A stretch of 64,000 nucleotides of DNA from positions 620,001 to 684,000 of the forward strand of contig NC_017278.1 in NCBI RefSeq assembly GCF_000236585.1, read 5' to 3'. The DNA comes from Thermus sp. CCB_US3_UF1. Its GTDB lineage: Bacteria; Deinococcota; Deinococci; Deinococcales; Thermaceae. A program made the translations under genes and the position numbers. Each line of letters starts with the position of its first letter. The stretch's first letter is position 1. Under the pieces are notes generated by a model. That model worked only from the letters and a program-made list of their open reading frames with translations, was not told where the DNA came from and made no database searches. This document shows positions 25,055 through 33,727 of the stretch, one piece after another.

Positions 25055-25891
25055 ATGCGCGTGGGTGTCCTGAAGGGCTTTCTTTCCCGCCGGTACCTGG
25101 GCTTCTGGGAGGCCTACCTGGGGGCCTTGGGGGTGGAGGTGGTGCGGGCCGAGGTGCCCCCCGACCGGCGCCAGCCCTACTGCCTGCCCGTACAGGGGCT
25201 TTTAGCCCAGGTGGAGGCCCTGAAGGCCCAGGGGGTGGACTACCTCCTCCTCCCCGACCTGCAAGGGGGGGTGGAGTCCGAGCGGGGCGGGGGGGCTTGC
25301 CCTTGGCTGTTGGACCTCGAGGCCGCCCTCCTCCGCTACTACCCGGGCCTCCCCCCGGTCCTCAAGGTGCCCGCCGAGCTTTCGGAAAGGACCCTGGGCC
25401 GGGCAGGGGAGGTGGGCCAGATCCTCACGCAAAACCCCATGCTGGTGGGCCGGGCCCTGGACCGGGCCAAGGGGCTCCTCAAGCCCCCTCCCCCCCCCAA
25501 GACCCCTTTGGGGAGCGTGGGCGTGGTGGCCCAGCCCTACCTCCTGGAGGACGAGGCCTTCCGCCAGGAGGTGGGGGAGGCCTTGGCCCGGGTGGACCTC
25601 CTCCCCTACTTCCCCGACCTACCCCCTGAGCGCCTCAGGGAGGAGGGGCAGAAGCTCTTGCCCATGGACCTGCCCACGGACCGGGAGCTTCTCGGCATGC
25701 TCCACTACCTGGGGCGCCTGGGCCGGGTGAAGGGGCTTCTCCTGGTGGTCTCCTACGCCTGCCCCCCCATCCCCAGCCTGCTGCGCAGGGCCGCGCGGCG
25801 GCTATCCAAGCCCTACCGCCTCCTCACCCTGGGGGAGGACTGGCAGGAGCCCTTGCGGTCCTTGAAGGGGGAGATGACGGGGGAGGCCTAG
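25055..25891 (+). CDS. Three-cysteine protein related to DUF2229 / 2-hydroxyacyl-CoA dehydratase
   Basis: Not a named gene. 278 residues. The start MRVGVLKGFLSRRYLGFWEAYLGALGVEVV and QPYCLPVQGLLAQ followed by DYLLLPDL resemble the DUF2229 / HgdD-type fold, in which Cys residues bind one 4Fe-4S cluster. Three Cys stand at matching places: C43 (PYCLPV), C82 (ACPWLL) and C236 (SYACPP). No ATPase activator or dehydratase partner is nearby. ATG 25055 is chosen because TAGGAT ends 7 nt upstream; a longer frame from 24974 reads out of the M20 gene. Function open. Confidence 0.7.
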   Translation: MRVGVLKGFLSRRYLGFWEAYLGALGVEVVRAEVPPDRRQPYCLPVQGLLAQVEALKAQGVDYLLLPDLQGGVESERGGGACPWLLDLEAALLRYYPGLPPVLKVPAELSERTLGRAGEVGQILTQNPMLVGRALDRAKGLLKPPPPPKTPLGSVGVVAQPYLLEDEAFRQEVGEALARVDLLPYFPDLPPERLREEGQKLLPMDLPTDRELLGMLHYLGRLGRVKGLLLVVSYACPPIPSLLRRAARRLSKPYRLLTLGEDWQEPLRSLKGEMTGEA

Positions 25892-25930
25892 GGGTGTGCC
25901 CCGGCTTCCACAGGCCCAGGGGGGTGGCGG

Positions 25931-25958
25931 TAGACTGGAGGATATGACCGGTCAGTCA
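25931..25958 (+). promoter_or_regulatory. tmrB promoter with palindromic operator-like site
   Basis: TAGACT (25931-25936) ends 7 nt before the tmrB ATG (25944), so transcription should start at the start codon. From the second base of that codon runs TGACCGGTCAGTCA (25945-25958), containing the perfect palindrome TGACCGGTCA. The identical 14 bp recur at the MFS exporter promoter (58672-58685). A TetR-type repressor site is inferred. Confidence 0.6.
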
Positions 25959-27680
25959 CCTTCCCCCCTCCGCCGCCTCCTGCCCTACCTGGCCCCCTAC
26001 GGGTGGCGCTACGCCCTGGGGGTGGCCCTGGGCCTCCTTTCCATCCTCTTCTTCGTCCTCACCCCCTATTTCCTGCGCCTGGCGGTGGACGCCGTGGGCC
26101 ACGGGGGGCCTTATGGCCGCTACGCCCTTCTCCTCCTCCTCTCCGCGGGGGTAAGCGCCCTCCTTTCCTACTTCATGCGCCGCCTGGCGGTGGTGGCCAG
26201 CCGCCAGGTGGAGTATGACCTGAGGCGGGACCTCTTCCACCACCTCCTCCGCCTGGACCGGGGCTTTTACCACGCCACCCGGGTGGGGGACCTGATGAAC
26301 CGCCTGAATACCGACCTCTCCGCTGTCCGGGAAATGGTGGGCCCGGGGATCATGATGGGAAGCCGCCTCTCCTTCCTGGTCCTTCTGGCCTTCCTTTCCA
26401 TGTACGCGGTGGACGCCCGGCTGGCCTTCTACCTCACCCTGATCCTGCCCGCCATCGCCCTGGCCATCTTCTACCTCCTGCGGCTCATTGACCGCCGCTA
26501 CCGGGAGGCCCAGGAGGCCTTCGACGCCATCAGCACCCTGGCCCAGGAGGCCTTCAGCGGGATAAGGGTGGTCAAGGGGTACGCCCTGGAGGGGCGGATG
26601 CTCTCCCGCTTTCAGGAGCTGAACCGGGCCTACATGGCCAAGAGCCTGGCCCTGGCCAAGGTGGAGGGGCCCATGCAGGCCCTTCTGGGCTTTCTCATGG
26701 GCTTTGCCTTCCTCACCGTCCTCTGGGTTGGCGGGGGGATGGTGGTCCAGGGGGCGATGAGCGTGGGGGAGCTGGTCCAGTTCAACGCCTACCTGGCCCA
26801 GCTCACCTGGCCCATCCTGGGCCTGGGCTGGGTGATGGCCATGTACCAGCGGGGCCTCACCAGCCTCAGGCGCCTCCTGGAGCTTTTGGACCAGAAGCCC
26901 GCCATCCAGGACCAAGACCCCTTGCCCTTAAGGCCTAAGGACCTGAGCGGGGAGGTGCGCTTCCAGGGGGTGGGGCTGAGGCTTGGGGGGCGCTGGCTCC
27001 TCAAGGACATCACCCTCACCCTCCCCGAGGGCATGACCCTAGGGATCACCGGGCGCACGGGTGCGGGGAAAAGCCTTCTCGCGGCCCTTATCCCCCGCCT
27101 TCTGGACCCCACCGAGGGCACGGTCTACGTGGGGGGGTACGAGGCCCGGCGCATCCCCTTGGCCGTCCTGCGCCGGGTGGTGGGGGTGGCGCCCCAGGAG
27201 CCCTTCCTCTTTAGCGAAACCCTTTGGGCCAACATCGCCTTCGGCCTGGAAACCCCTGACCGGACGCGGGTGGAATGGGCGGCCAAGCTGGCCGGGATCC
27301 ACGAGGAGATCCTGGCCTTCCCCAAAGGGTACGAGACCGTGCTGGGGGAGCGGGGGGTAACCCTTTCGGGAGGGCAGAGGCAGCGGGTGGCCCTGGCCCG
27401 GGCCCTGGCCAAGACCCCCAGGATCCTTATCCTGGACGATGCCCTAAGCGCCGTGGACACGGAGACCGAGGCCCGGATCCTCCAGGGGCTCAAGACCGTT
27501 TTGGGCCGTCAGACCACCCTCCTCATCTCCCACCGCACCGCCACCTTGCGCCATGCTGACTGGATCATCGTCCTGGACGGGGGCAGGATCGTGGAAGAGG
27601 GCACCCATGAGAGCCTTCTGGAGGCGGGGGGGCTTTATGCGGAACTGGACCGCATCCAGCGCATGGAGGTGGAGGAATGA
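25944..27680 (+). CDS. tmrB: Heterodimeric ABC exporter subunit TmrB (degenerate site)
   Basis: Half-transporter of the TmrAB exporter, a multidrug and peptide pump that resembles the antigen transporter TAP. From ATG 25944 it has 578 residues, the T. thermophilus TmrB length. Six membrane helices (about 20-310) precede a nucleotide-binding domain with Walker A GRTGAGKS, signature LSGGQRQR, and Walker B ILILDDALSAVD, where Asp replaces the catalytic Glu. That marks the degenerate partner. A frame extension to 25896 is not supported. Stop and tmrA start overlap as ATGA. Confidence 0.92.
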   Translation: MTGQSPSPLRRLLPYLAPYGWRYALGVALGLLSILFFVLTPYFLRLAVDAVGHGGPYGRYALLLLLSAGVSALLSYFMRRLAVVASRQVEYDLRRDLFHHLLRLDRGFYHATRVGDLMNRLNTDLSAVREMVGPGIMMGSRLSFLVLLAFLSMYAVDARLAFYLTLILPAIALAIFYLLRLIDRRYREAQEAFDAISTLAQEAFSGIRVVKGYALEGRMLSRFQELNRAYMAKSLALAKVEGPMQALLGFLMGFAFLTVLWVGGGMVVQGAMSVGELVQFNAYLAQLTWPILGLGWVMAMYQRGLTSLRRLLELLDQKPAIQDQDPLPLRPKDLSGEVRFQGVGLRLGGRWLLKDITLTLPEGMTLGITGRTGAGKSLLAALIPRLLDPTEGTVYVGGYEARRIPLAVLRRVVGVAPQEPFLFSETLWANIAFGLETPDRTRVEWAAKLAGIHEEILAFPKGYETVLGERGVTLSGGQRQRVALARALAKTPRILILDDALSAVDTETEARILQGLKTVLGRQTTLLISHRTATLRHADWIIVLDGGRIVEEGTHESLLEAGGLYAELDRIQRMEVEE

Positions 27681-29482
27681 CCCAGGAGGACGCCTACAGC
27701 AAGGCCTTTGACCGGGTGCTCTTTGCCCGCATCCTCCAGTACGTCAAGCCCTACCGCTTCCAGGTGGGCCTGGCCCTTTTCTTCCTCCTCCTCACCACCT
27801 TGGCCGCCGCGGCCACGCCGCTTTTTTTCAAATGGGCCATCGACGGGGTCTTGGTTCCTAAGGAGCCCAAGCCCTTGGCCGAGCGCTACGCCCTTCTCCT
27901 TTGGATCAGCCTGGGCTTCCTCCTGGTGCGCGGGGTGCATTTCGCCGCCACCTACGGCCAGACCTACCTCATCGGGTGGGTGGGCCAGCGGGTGCTCTTT
28001 GACCTAAGGAGCGGCCTCTTCGCCAAGCTCATGCTCCTCCACCCGGGGTTCTACGACAAAAACCCCGTGGGCCGCCTCATGACCCGGGTCACCTCCGATG
28101 TGGACGCCATCAACCAGTTCATCACCGGGGGCTTGGTGGGGGTGATCGCCGATTTCTTCACCCTCTTTGGCCTTCTCGCCTTCATGTTGGCCCTAAGCCC
28201 CAAGCTCACCCTGGTGGTCCTCCTGGTGGTGCCTGTTCTCCTTTGGGTAACCGCCTGGGTGCGCAACGGCATGCGCGCCGCCTACCGTGAGATGCGCCTC
28301 AGGTTGGCCCGGGTGAACGCCGCCTTGCAGGAGAACCTTTCCGGGGTGGAGACCATCCAGCTTTTTGTGCGGGAAAGGGAGCGCGGGGAGGGGTTTGACC
28401 GTCTGGCCCAAGACCTCCTGCGTGCCTGGGTGGAGATCGTGCGCTGGTTCGCCCTCTTTTTCCCCGTGGTGGGCTTTCTGGGGGACCTGGCGGTGGCGGG
28501 CCTCCTCTACTACGGCGGGGGGGAGGTGGTGCGGGGGGTGGTTTCCTTGGGGCTTCTGGTGGCCTTTGTGGACTACACCCGCCAGCTCTTCCAGCCCCTG
28601 CAGGACCTGTCGGATAAGTTCAACCTCTTCCAGGGGGCCATGGCCAGCGCCGAGCGCATCTTCGGGGTCTTGGATGCCGAGGAGGAGCTGAAAGACCCGG
28701 AGGACCCCAAGCCCATCGCCCGCTTCCGCGGGGAGGTGGAGTTTAGGGATGTCTGGCTGGCCTACACCCCCAAAGGGGTGGAGCCCACGGAGAAGGACTG
28801 GGTGCTCAAGGGGGTTTCCTTCCGCATCCGCCCGGGGGAGAAGGTGGCCCTGGTGGGGGCCACGGGGGCGGGGAAGACCAGCGTGGTGAGCCTCATCGCC
28901 CGCTTCTACGACCCGAAGCGGGGCCAGGTGTGCCTTGACGGGGAGGACGTGCGCCGCTACCGCCAGGAGGAGCTGAGGCGGCACGTGGGCATCGTGCTTC
29001 AGGACCCCTTCCTCTTTTCTGGGACCATACTGGATAACCTGCGCATCTTTGACGAGGGCATCCCGGAGGAAAGGGTGGAGGAGGTGGCCCGGTTCTTGGG
29101 GGTGCACGAGGCCATCCTGCGCCTGCCCCAGGGCTACCATACCCGGGTGGGGGAACGGGGAGCGGGGCTTTCCACGGGGGAGAAGCAGCTTTTGGCCCTG
29201 GTGCGGGCCCTCATCTATAGCCCCGACATCCTCCTCATCCTGGACGAGGCCACGGCCAACGTGGATTCGGAAACGGAACGGCGCCTGCAGGAGGCCCTTT
29301 ACAAGGCCATGGAAGGGCGGACCTCCATCGTCATCGCCCACCGCCTCTCCACCATCCGCCGGGTGGACCGCATCCTGGTCTTCCGCAAGGGGCGGCTGGT
29401 GGAGGAGGGCACCCACGAGGAGCTTTTGCAGCGGGGCGGGTACTACGCCACCCTTTACCGCCTCCAGTACGCTGAGGGGTAG
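27677..29482 (+). CDS. tmrA: Heterodimeric ABC exporter subunit TmrA (catalytic)
   Basis: Catalytic half of TmrAB. 601 residues: elbow helix, six membrane helices (about 28-325), then a nucleotide-binding domain with Walker A GATGAGKT, signature LSTGEKQ (non-canonical), and Walker B LLILDEATANVD with the catalytic Glu present. The canonical Glu here and the missing one in TmrB, with the canonical signature in TmrB, fit one working and one degenerate ATP site. Translation is coupled to tmrB by a 4 nt overlap. Confidence 0.93.
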   Translation: MTQEDAYSKAFDRVLFARILQYVKPYRFQVGLALFFLLLTTLAAAATPLFFKWAIDGVLVPKEPKPLAERYALLLWISLGFLLVRGVHFAATYGQTYLIGWVGQRVLFDLRSGLFAKLMLLHPGFYDKNPVGRLMTRVTSDVDAINQFITGGLVGVIADFFTLFGLLAFMLALSPKLTLVVLLVVPVLLWVTAWVRNGMRAAYREMRLRLARVNAALQENLSGVETIQLFVRERERGEGFDRLAQDLLRAWVEIVRWFALFFPVVGFLGDLAVAGLLYYGGGEVVRGVVSLGLLVAFVDYTRQLFQPLQDLSDKFNLFQGAMASAERIFGVLDAEEELKDPEDPKPIARFRGEVEFRDVWLAYTPKGVEPTEKDWVLKGVSFRIRPGEKVALVGATGAGKTSVVSLIARFYDPKRGQVCLDGEDVRRYRQEELRRHVGIVLQDPFLFSGTILDNLRIFDEGIPEERVEEVARFLGVHEAILRLPQGYHTRVGERGAGLSTGEKQLLALVRALIYSPDILLILDEATANVDSETERRLQEALYKAMEGRTSIVIAHRLSTIRRVDRILVFRKGRLVEEGTHEELLQRGGYYATLYRLQYAEG

Positions 29483-29484
29483 GG

Positions 29485-30684
29485 GTGGGCATGACCTACC
29501 GCGAGGCCTTGGAATGGCTCTTCGCCCGCCGCCGCCAGGGGGAGCGGGGCACCGGGCGGGTGCGGGAGGTTCTCCGCCGCTTGGGCCACCCTGAGGACGC
29601 TTTCCCGGCGGTGCACGTCCTGGGGACCAACGGCAAGGGCAGCGTGGTGGCCTACCTCGAGGCCGCCTTCCGCGCCGCCGGCCTCCCCTTTGGGGCCTAC
29701 ACCAGCCCCCACCTCCTGGACTTCCGCGAAAGGATCCGCACCCACCTGGGCCTGATTCCCGAGGAAAGGGTGGTGGCCTTTGCGGCCTGGGCCATGGGGG
29801 AAGCCTGGCCGGAGCCCCCCGGCTTCTTCGACCTGGCCACGGCCTTGGCCTTCCTGCACTTCCGGGAGCGGGGGGTGGCCCTGGCGGCGGTGGAGGCGGG
29901 GGTGGGGGGGGAGAAGGACGCCACCAACGCCCTTTCCCGGGTAGCCCTCACCGTCCTCACCCACGTGGGAGAGGACCACCTGGAGGCCCTGGGGGGGAGC
30001 CTCGAGGCCGTAGCCCGGGACAAGGCGGGGGCCTTCCGCCCCGGGGTTCCCGTGGTCACGGGGGCCAGGGGGGTGGGGCTGGAGGTGGCGGCCAGGCTGG
30101 CCCGGGAGCGGGGCGCGCCCCTCTACCTCCTGGACCCGGAGGACCCCCTTTTCGCCCTCCCCGCTCCCCCCGGCCTGCGCGGGGCCTTCCAAGAGGAAAA
30201 CGCCCGCCTGGCCGCCGCGGCCTTGCGGCTTTTGGGCTTCCCCGAAGGGGTGATCGCCCAGGGCCTACGGGAGGCCAGAAACCCGGGAAGGCTGGAGCGC
30301 TTCCTCCTGGGGAGGGTAGAGGTGTACCTGGACGGGGCCCATAACCCCCCTGCGGCCCAGGCCCTGGCCCGGGAGTTTGCCGGCTACCACCTCGTCTTTG
30401 GCGCCTTCCCCCGGAAGGACGTGGCCGGCATGTTGGCCCACCTCCTGCCCAAGGCGGCCAGCGTCCGCTTTGCCCAGGCAGGGCAAGGGGCCCTGGGACG
30501 GGAACTGGGGGAGCCCTTTTTCCCCGACCCCTGGGAAGCCCTCCTGGACGCGGCGGGGAAGGCCCTAGAGGACGGCTTGCCCGTTTTGGCCACGGGTTCC
30601 CTTTACCTGGTGGGGGCCTTGCGGGGGCGCTTGGCTCCCTTCACTCCCGGGCTTCCGCCAGGGTCCTCCCCCCAGGATCGGTGA
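29485..30684 (+). CDS. folC: Folylpolyglutamate / dihydrofolate synthase
   Basis: Mur-ligase-type enzyme adding glutamate to folates. 399 residues from GTG 29485, or 397 from ATG 29491, which has better spacing from the GGGGTAGGGG stretch. Marks: P loop VLGTNGKGSV (about 46-55), TSPHLLDFRERI (about 74-85), the Mg/lysine region VEAGVGGEKDATN (about 135-147), and LDGAHNPPA (about 281-289). Two codons after tmrA, so probably cotranscribed. The last 44 nt overlap the convergent lipoprotein gene. Confidence 0.93.
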   Translation: MGMTYREALEWLFARRRQGERGTGRVREVLRRLGHPEDAFPAVHVLGTNGKGSVVAYLEAAFRAAGLPFGAYTSPHLLDFRERIRTHLGLIPEERVVAFAAWAMGEAWPEPPGFFDLATALAFLHFRERGVALAAVEAGVGGEKDATNALSRVALTVLTHVGEDHLEALGGSLEAVARDKAGAFRPGVPVVTGARGVGLEVAARLARERGAPLYLLDPEDPLFALPAPPGLRGAFQEENARLAAAALRLLGFPEGVIAQGLREARNPGRLERFLLGRVEVYLDGAHNPPAAQALAREFAGYHLVFGAFPRKDVAGMLAHLLPKAASVRFAQAGQGALGRELGEPFFPDPWEALLDAAGKALEDGLPVLATGSLYLVGALRGRLAPFTPGLPPGSSPQDR

Positions 30685-31690
30685 AGACCACCCGGCTCAC
30701 CCGCTCCAGCTCCAGGAGCACATAGGGGCTGGTGAGGGCCTGGGTGACGATGGCCCCGGGCTGGGGGGAGGCGAGGCTGAGGACCACCCGGGCGGTGCCG
30801 GCGCTATAGGTTACGCCGGCCACCTCCAGCCTGTACCCCCCCGTGGGCTTTAGGCCCCAGAAGAAGGCGGCCACGCTGCGGGTGCGGAAGTCCACGCTGG
30901 GGGCAGGGGGCCGGGGAAGGCGGTTGCCCACCGCCAGGTTCCAGACCTCGGCGAAGCGGGTGGGGTTGTTGGCCAGGTAGGCCCGGGCCTCGGTTTCGGC
31001 GTAGGCGGCGTTGGCACCCTGGTCCAACACCCGGTAGAGGGGGGCGGGAGGGCTCACCAACTCCACTCTAAGCCCGTACTGCACCAAAAGCCCTCCCACC
31101 CGGTAGGCGTCGGGGGCCGGGTCCAGGGCCAGGGGTCGGAGGACGGGCTCGTAAAGCTCAAAAAGGACCACCTGCCGCCCTCCTCGCCGGGCCAGGATCT
31201 CCCGCAGGAGCACGCCCGTTTCCCCCGCGGTAAAGGCGTAAAGGTCGGGGCTTTGGTAAGCGGTGGGTTGGACCAGGGTGCGCCTTTCCCCCTCCCTTAG
31301 GCTTCCTGTAAGCCGCACCCAGCCCACCCCGTCGTAGAGCCAGGTGGTCCGCAAGGGGGCCTGGGCCCGGACCTCCACCAGGCTTCCAGAAACCCCCCGC
31401 ACCGCCTCCGCCAGAGGTTTTAGGGCCGGACCCACCTCCCGCAGCACCGGGTTCCCCTCCACCCAAAGGGCCCCGGGAACCGCCCATAGGCTTTCCCCCA
31501 AGGCCTTTTCCAGGCGCAGGGGCTTCCCGGCCAGCCTCACCTCCCGGGGCTCCCCGTAGAAGTAGGTCCAGCGCTCCGTGGCCTCGGGAAAAAGGAGCTG
31601 GGCCTCGGCCACCCGGTAGCCCGAGCCCTCCAGCACCTGGCAGGCGGCCAGGAGGGGCAGGAGGAGGGGGAAGAGCAGGCCTTTTCTCAT
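30641..31690 (-). CDS. Lipoprotein with PrcB-like C-terminal domain
   Basis: 349 residues. The signal peptide ends in a lipobox LLAAC (Cys 17), so the mature protein is lipid-anchored outside the membrane. The C-terminal part (about 268-335), SVDFRTRSVAAFFWGLKPTGG and VTQALTSPYVLLEL, fits the PrcB C-terminal domain known from a treponemal protease complex; no protease partner is adjacent. The middle has no known motif. TATCAT lies 6 nt before the ATG. Function unknown. Confidence 0.8.
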   Translation of the reverse strand: MRKGLLFPLLLPLLAACQVLEGSGYRVAEAQLLFPEATERWTYFYGEPREVRLAGKPLRLEKALGESLWAVPGALWVEGNPVLREVGPALKPLAEAVRGVSGSLVEVRAQAPLRTTWLYDGVGWVRLTGSLREGERRTLVQPTAYQSPDLYAFTAGETGVLLREILARRGGRQVVLFELYEPVLRPLALDPAPDAYRVGGLLVQYGLRVELVSPPAPLYRVLDQGANAAYAETEARAYLANNPTRFAEVWNLAVGNRLPRPPAPSVDFRTRSVAAFFWGLKPTGGYRLEVAGVTYSAGTARVVLSLASPQPGAIVTQALTSPYVLLELERVSRVVFTDPGGRTLAEARE

Positions 31691-31736
31691 GGTTCCATGA
31701 TACCCCTGCCGGCGGGGAGGGGCTTTGAGCCTTCCT

Positions 31737-32756
31737 TTAGTGGCTTCGAGGGTCTAGGGCGTCGCGGAGGGCATCCCCTAGAAGGTTGAAGGCCAGGACC
31801 AGGCCCACGATGGCCAACCCCGGAAAGGTGGCCACATGGGGGGCCACGGCCAGGTACTCCCGCCCCCGGGCCAGCATCAGCCCCCACTCGGGCTCCGGGG
31901 GCCTGGCCCCCAGGCCCAGGAAACCCAGGCCCGCGGCGAAGAGGATGGCGATGGCCATCTGCAGGCTGGTCTGGATCAGGATGGGGCCCAGGGCGTTGGG
32001 CAGGAGGTGGCGCAGGAGGATGCGGCCGTGGGAAGCCCCCAGGGCCCGGGCGGCCTCCACGTAGTCCAGGGCCTTCAGGGAGAGGACCCCCCCCCGGACC
32101 AGGCGGGCGTAGATGGGGATGGCGGCGATGCCCACCGCGATCATGGCGTTGCCCAGGCCCGTGCCCAGGATGGCCACCAGGACGATGGCCAAAAGGATCC
32201 CGGGAAAGGCCAGCATCACGTCCACCAGGCGCTGCACCAGGAGGTCCATCCTGCCCCCGAAGTAGGCGGAGAGGGCCCCCAGGGGCGCCCCCAGGAAGAG
32301 GCCGATGCTGACCGCCACCAGGCCGATGCTCAGGGAAACGGGGATGCCGTAGAGGATGCGGGAGAAAAGGTCCCGCCCCTGCTCGTCGGTGCCCAGGAGG
32401 TAGAGGCGGACCGGACCCTCCACGCCGAAGAGGTGGAGGTTACCCCGAAGCCCAAGCCACTGCCACTCGTCTCCCCGGACCAGGAGCCGTACGGGGTATT
32501 TTTGGCTCCAGTCCACCTGGACGCCTTCCAGGGGGTGCCGGTAGGCGGGGCTCACGTAAAGGCCCACCTCTCCTTGGGGGCCCCTTAGGCTGACCCCTGC
32601 CAGGGGGGGGACGTAGGCGCTGCGCAGGTCCTGGGCGTAGGGGGAGTAGGGGGCCAGGAAGGGGGCGAAAAGGGCGCCCAGGAGGTAAAGGAGGAGGAGG
32701 AGGCTTCCCGCCTGGGCCAGGCGGTTGCGGCGGAAGCGGCGCCAGGGTCTAGTCAT
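31737..32756 (-). CDS. Peptide ABC transporter permease (DppC type)
   Basis: Inner-membrane permease of a peptide/opine-type importer. From ATG 32756 the protein has 339 residues. Helix 1 (about 13-35) is followed by an unusually long external stretch (about 36-120) before the core of five helices, which contains the ATPase-coupling EAA motif EAARALGASHGRILLRHLLP (about 230-249). The start overlaps the stop of the DppB gene (ATGACTAG). No ATPase gene follows inside this cluster, so a shared ATPase encoded elsewhere is needed. Confidence 0.9.
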   Translation of the reverse strand: MTRPWRRFRRNRLAQAGSLLLLLYLLGALFAPFLAPYSPYAQDLRSAYVPPLAGVSLRGPQGEVGLYVSPAYRHPLEGVQVDWSQKYPVRLLVRGDEWQWLGLRGNLHLFGVEGPVRLYLLGTDEQGRDLFSRILYGIPVSLSIGLVAVSIGLFLGAPLGALSAYFGGRMDLLVQRLVDVMLAFPGILLAIVLVAILGTGLGNAMIAVGIAAIPIYARLVRGGVLSLKALDYVEAARALGASHGRILLRHLLPNALGPILIQTSLQMAIAILFAAGLGFLGLGARPPEPEWGLMLARGREYLAVAPHVATFPGLAIVGLVLAFNLLGDALRDALDPRSH

Positions 32757-33669
32757 AGCGTACCCTCGGGTCAATCCAGGCGTAGAGGAGGTCCACGAGG
32801 AGGTTCACCAGGATGAAGCTAAAGGCCACCAGGAGCACGGCCCCTTGCACCACCGGGTAGTCCCGGGCCAGGATGGAGCCCACCAGGAGCTGCCCCAGAC
32901 CCGGCCAGGCGAAGATGGTCTCGGTGATCACCGCCCCCGCCAGGAGGGAGCCAAACTCCAGCCCGGCCACGGTGACCACGGGGATGAGGGCGTTGCGCAG
33001 GGCGTGCTTGAGGATCACCACCCGCTCGGAAACCCCCTTGGCCCGGGCGGTGCGGATGTAGTCCTGGGAGAGGACCTCCAGGAGGGTTCCCCGGGTCATG
33101 CGGGCCAGGAGGGCGGTGGCGTTCACCCCTAGGGTGATGGCGGGGAGGACCAGGTGGGCCAGGGTGCCCTTGCCGGCCACGGGAAACCAACCCAGCTCCA
33201 CGGAGAAGATGAGGATGGCCAGAAGCCCGAACCAGAAGACGGGCATGGAAACCCCCACGAGGGCCAGGACCATGACCGCAAGGTCCAGGCCGCTTCCCGG
33301 GCGGAGGGCGGCCAGGATGCCCAGGGGGATGCCCGTGAGGAGGGCCACCAGGATGGCGGCGCTGGCCAGCTGCACCGTGTTGGGGAAGTAGGTCTTGAGC
33401 TCCTCCAGGACGGGCCGACGGCTTTTGGCCGACTCCCCCAGGTCCCCTTGGGCCAAAGCCTTCAGGTAGAGGAGGAACTGCTCCGGCAAGGGGCGGTCCA
33501 GGCCGTAGCGGGCGCGGATGGCCTCGAGGGTCTCCGGGGTGGCGAACTCCCCCGCCAGGAGCACCGCCGGGTCCCCTGGGGCCAGGCGCACCATGAGGAA
33601 GACCAGGAGCACCACCCCAAAGAGGGTGGGGAGGGCGATGAGAAGACGCCTAAGGGCGTAGGTCAGCAT
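32749..33669 (-). CDS. Peptide ABC transporter permease (DppB type)
   Basis: 306 residues with six helices and the family's N-terminal MLTYALRRLLIALPTLFGV. The motif PGDPAVLL follows helix 1 and the coupling region RTARAKGVSERVVILKHAL lies at about 213-231. It sits between the binding-protein gene and the DppC gene; a strong hairpin in the 58-bp gap before it probably reduces its expression relative to the binding protein. Confidence 0.93.
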   Translation of the reverse strand: MLTYALRRLLIALPTLFGVVLLVFLMVRLAPGDPAVLLAGEFATPETLEAIRARYGLDRPLPEQFLLYLKALAQGDLGESAKSRRPVLEELKTYFPNTVQLASAAILVALLTGIPLGILAALRPGSGLDLAVMVLALVGVSMPVFWFGLLAILIFSVELGWFPVAGKGTLAHLVLPAITLGVNATALLARMTRGTLLEVLSQDYIRTARAKGVSERVVILKHALRNALIPVVTVAGLEFGSLLAGAVITETIFAWPGLGQLLVGSILARDYPVVQGAVLLVAFSFILVNLLVDLLYAWIDPRVRYD

Positions 33670-33684
33670 TCTGCCTCAGGAAGG

Positions 33685-33708
33685 CCCCGTGGGGCGGGCC
33701 CCACGGGG
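33685..33708 (-). terminator. Hairpin between binding protein and permeases
   Basis: A 10-bp perfect GC stem (33685-33694 with 33699-33708, loop of 4) lies 20 nt after the binding-protein stop. No T run follows, so it is better read as an RNA-protecting or partly terminating hairpin that lets the binding protein be made in excess. Confidence 0.55.
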
Positions 33709-33727
33709 GCGGTAGGGGGCTTGGGGT

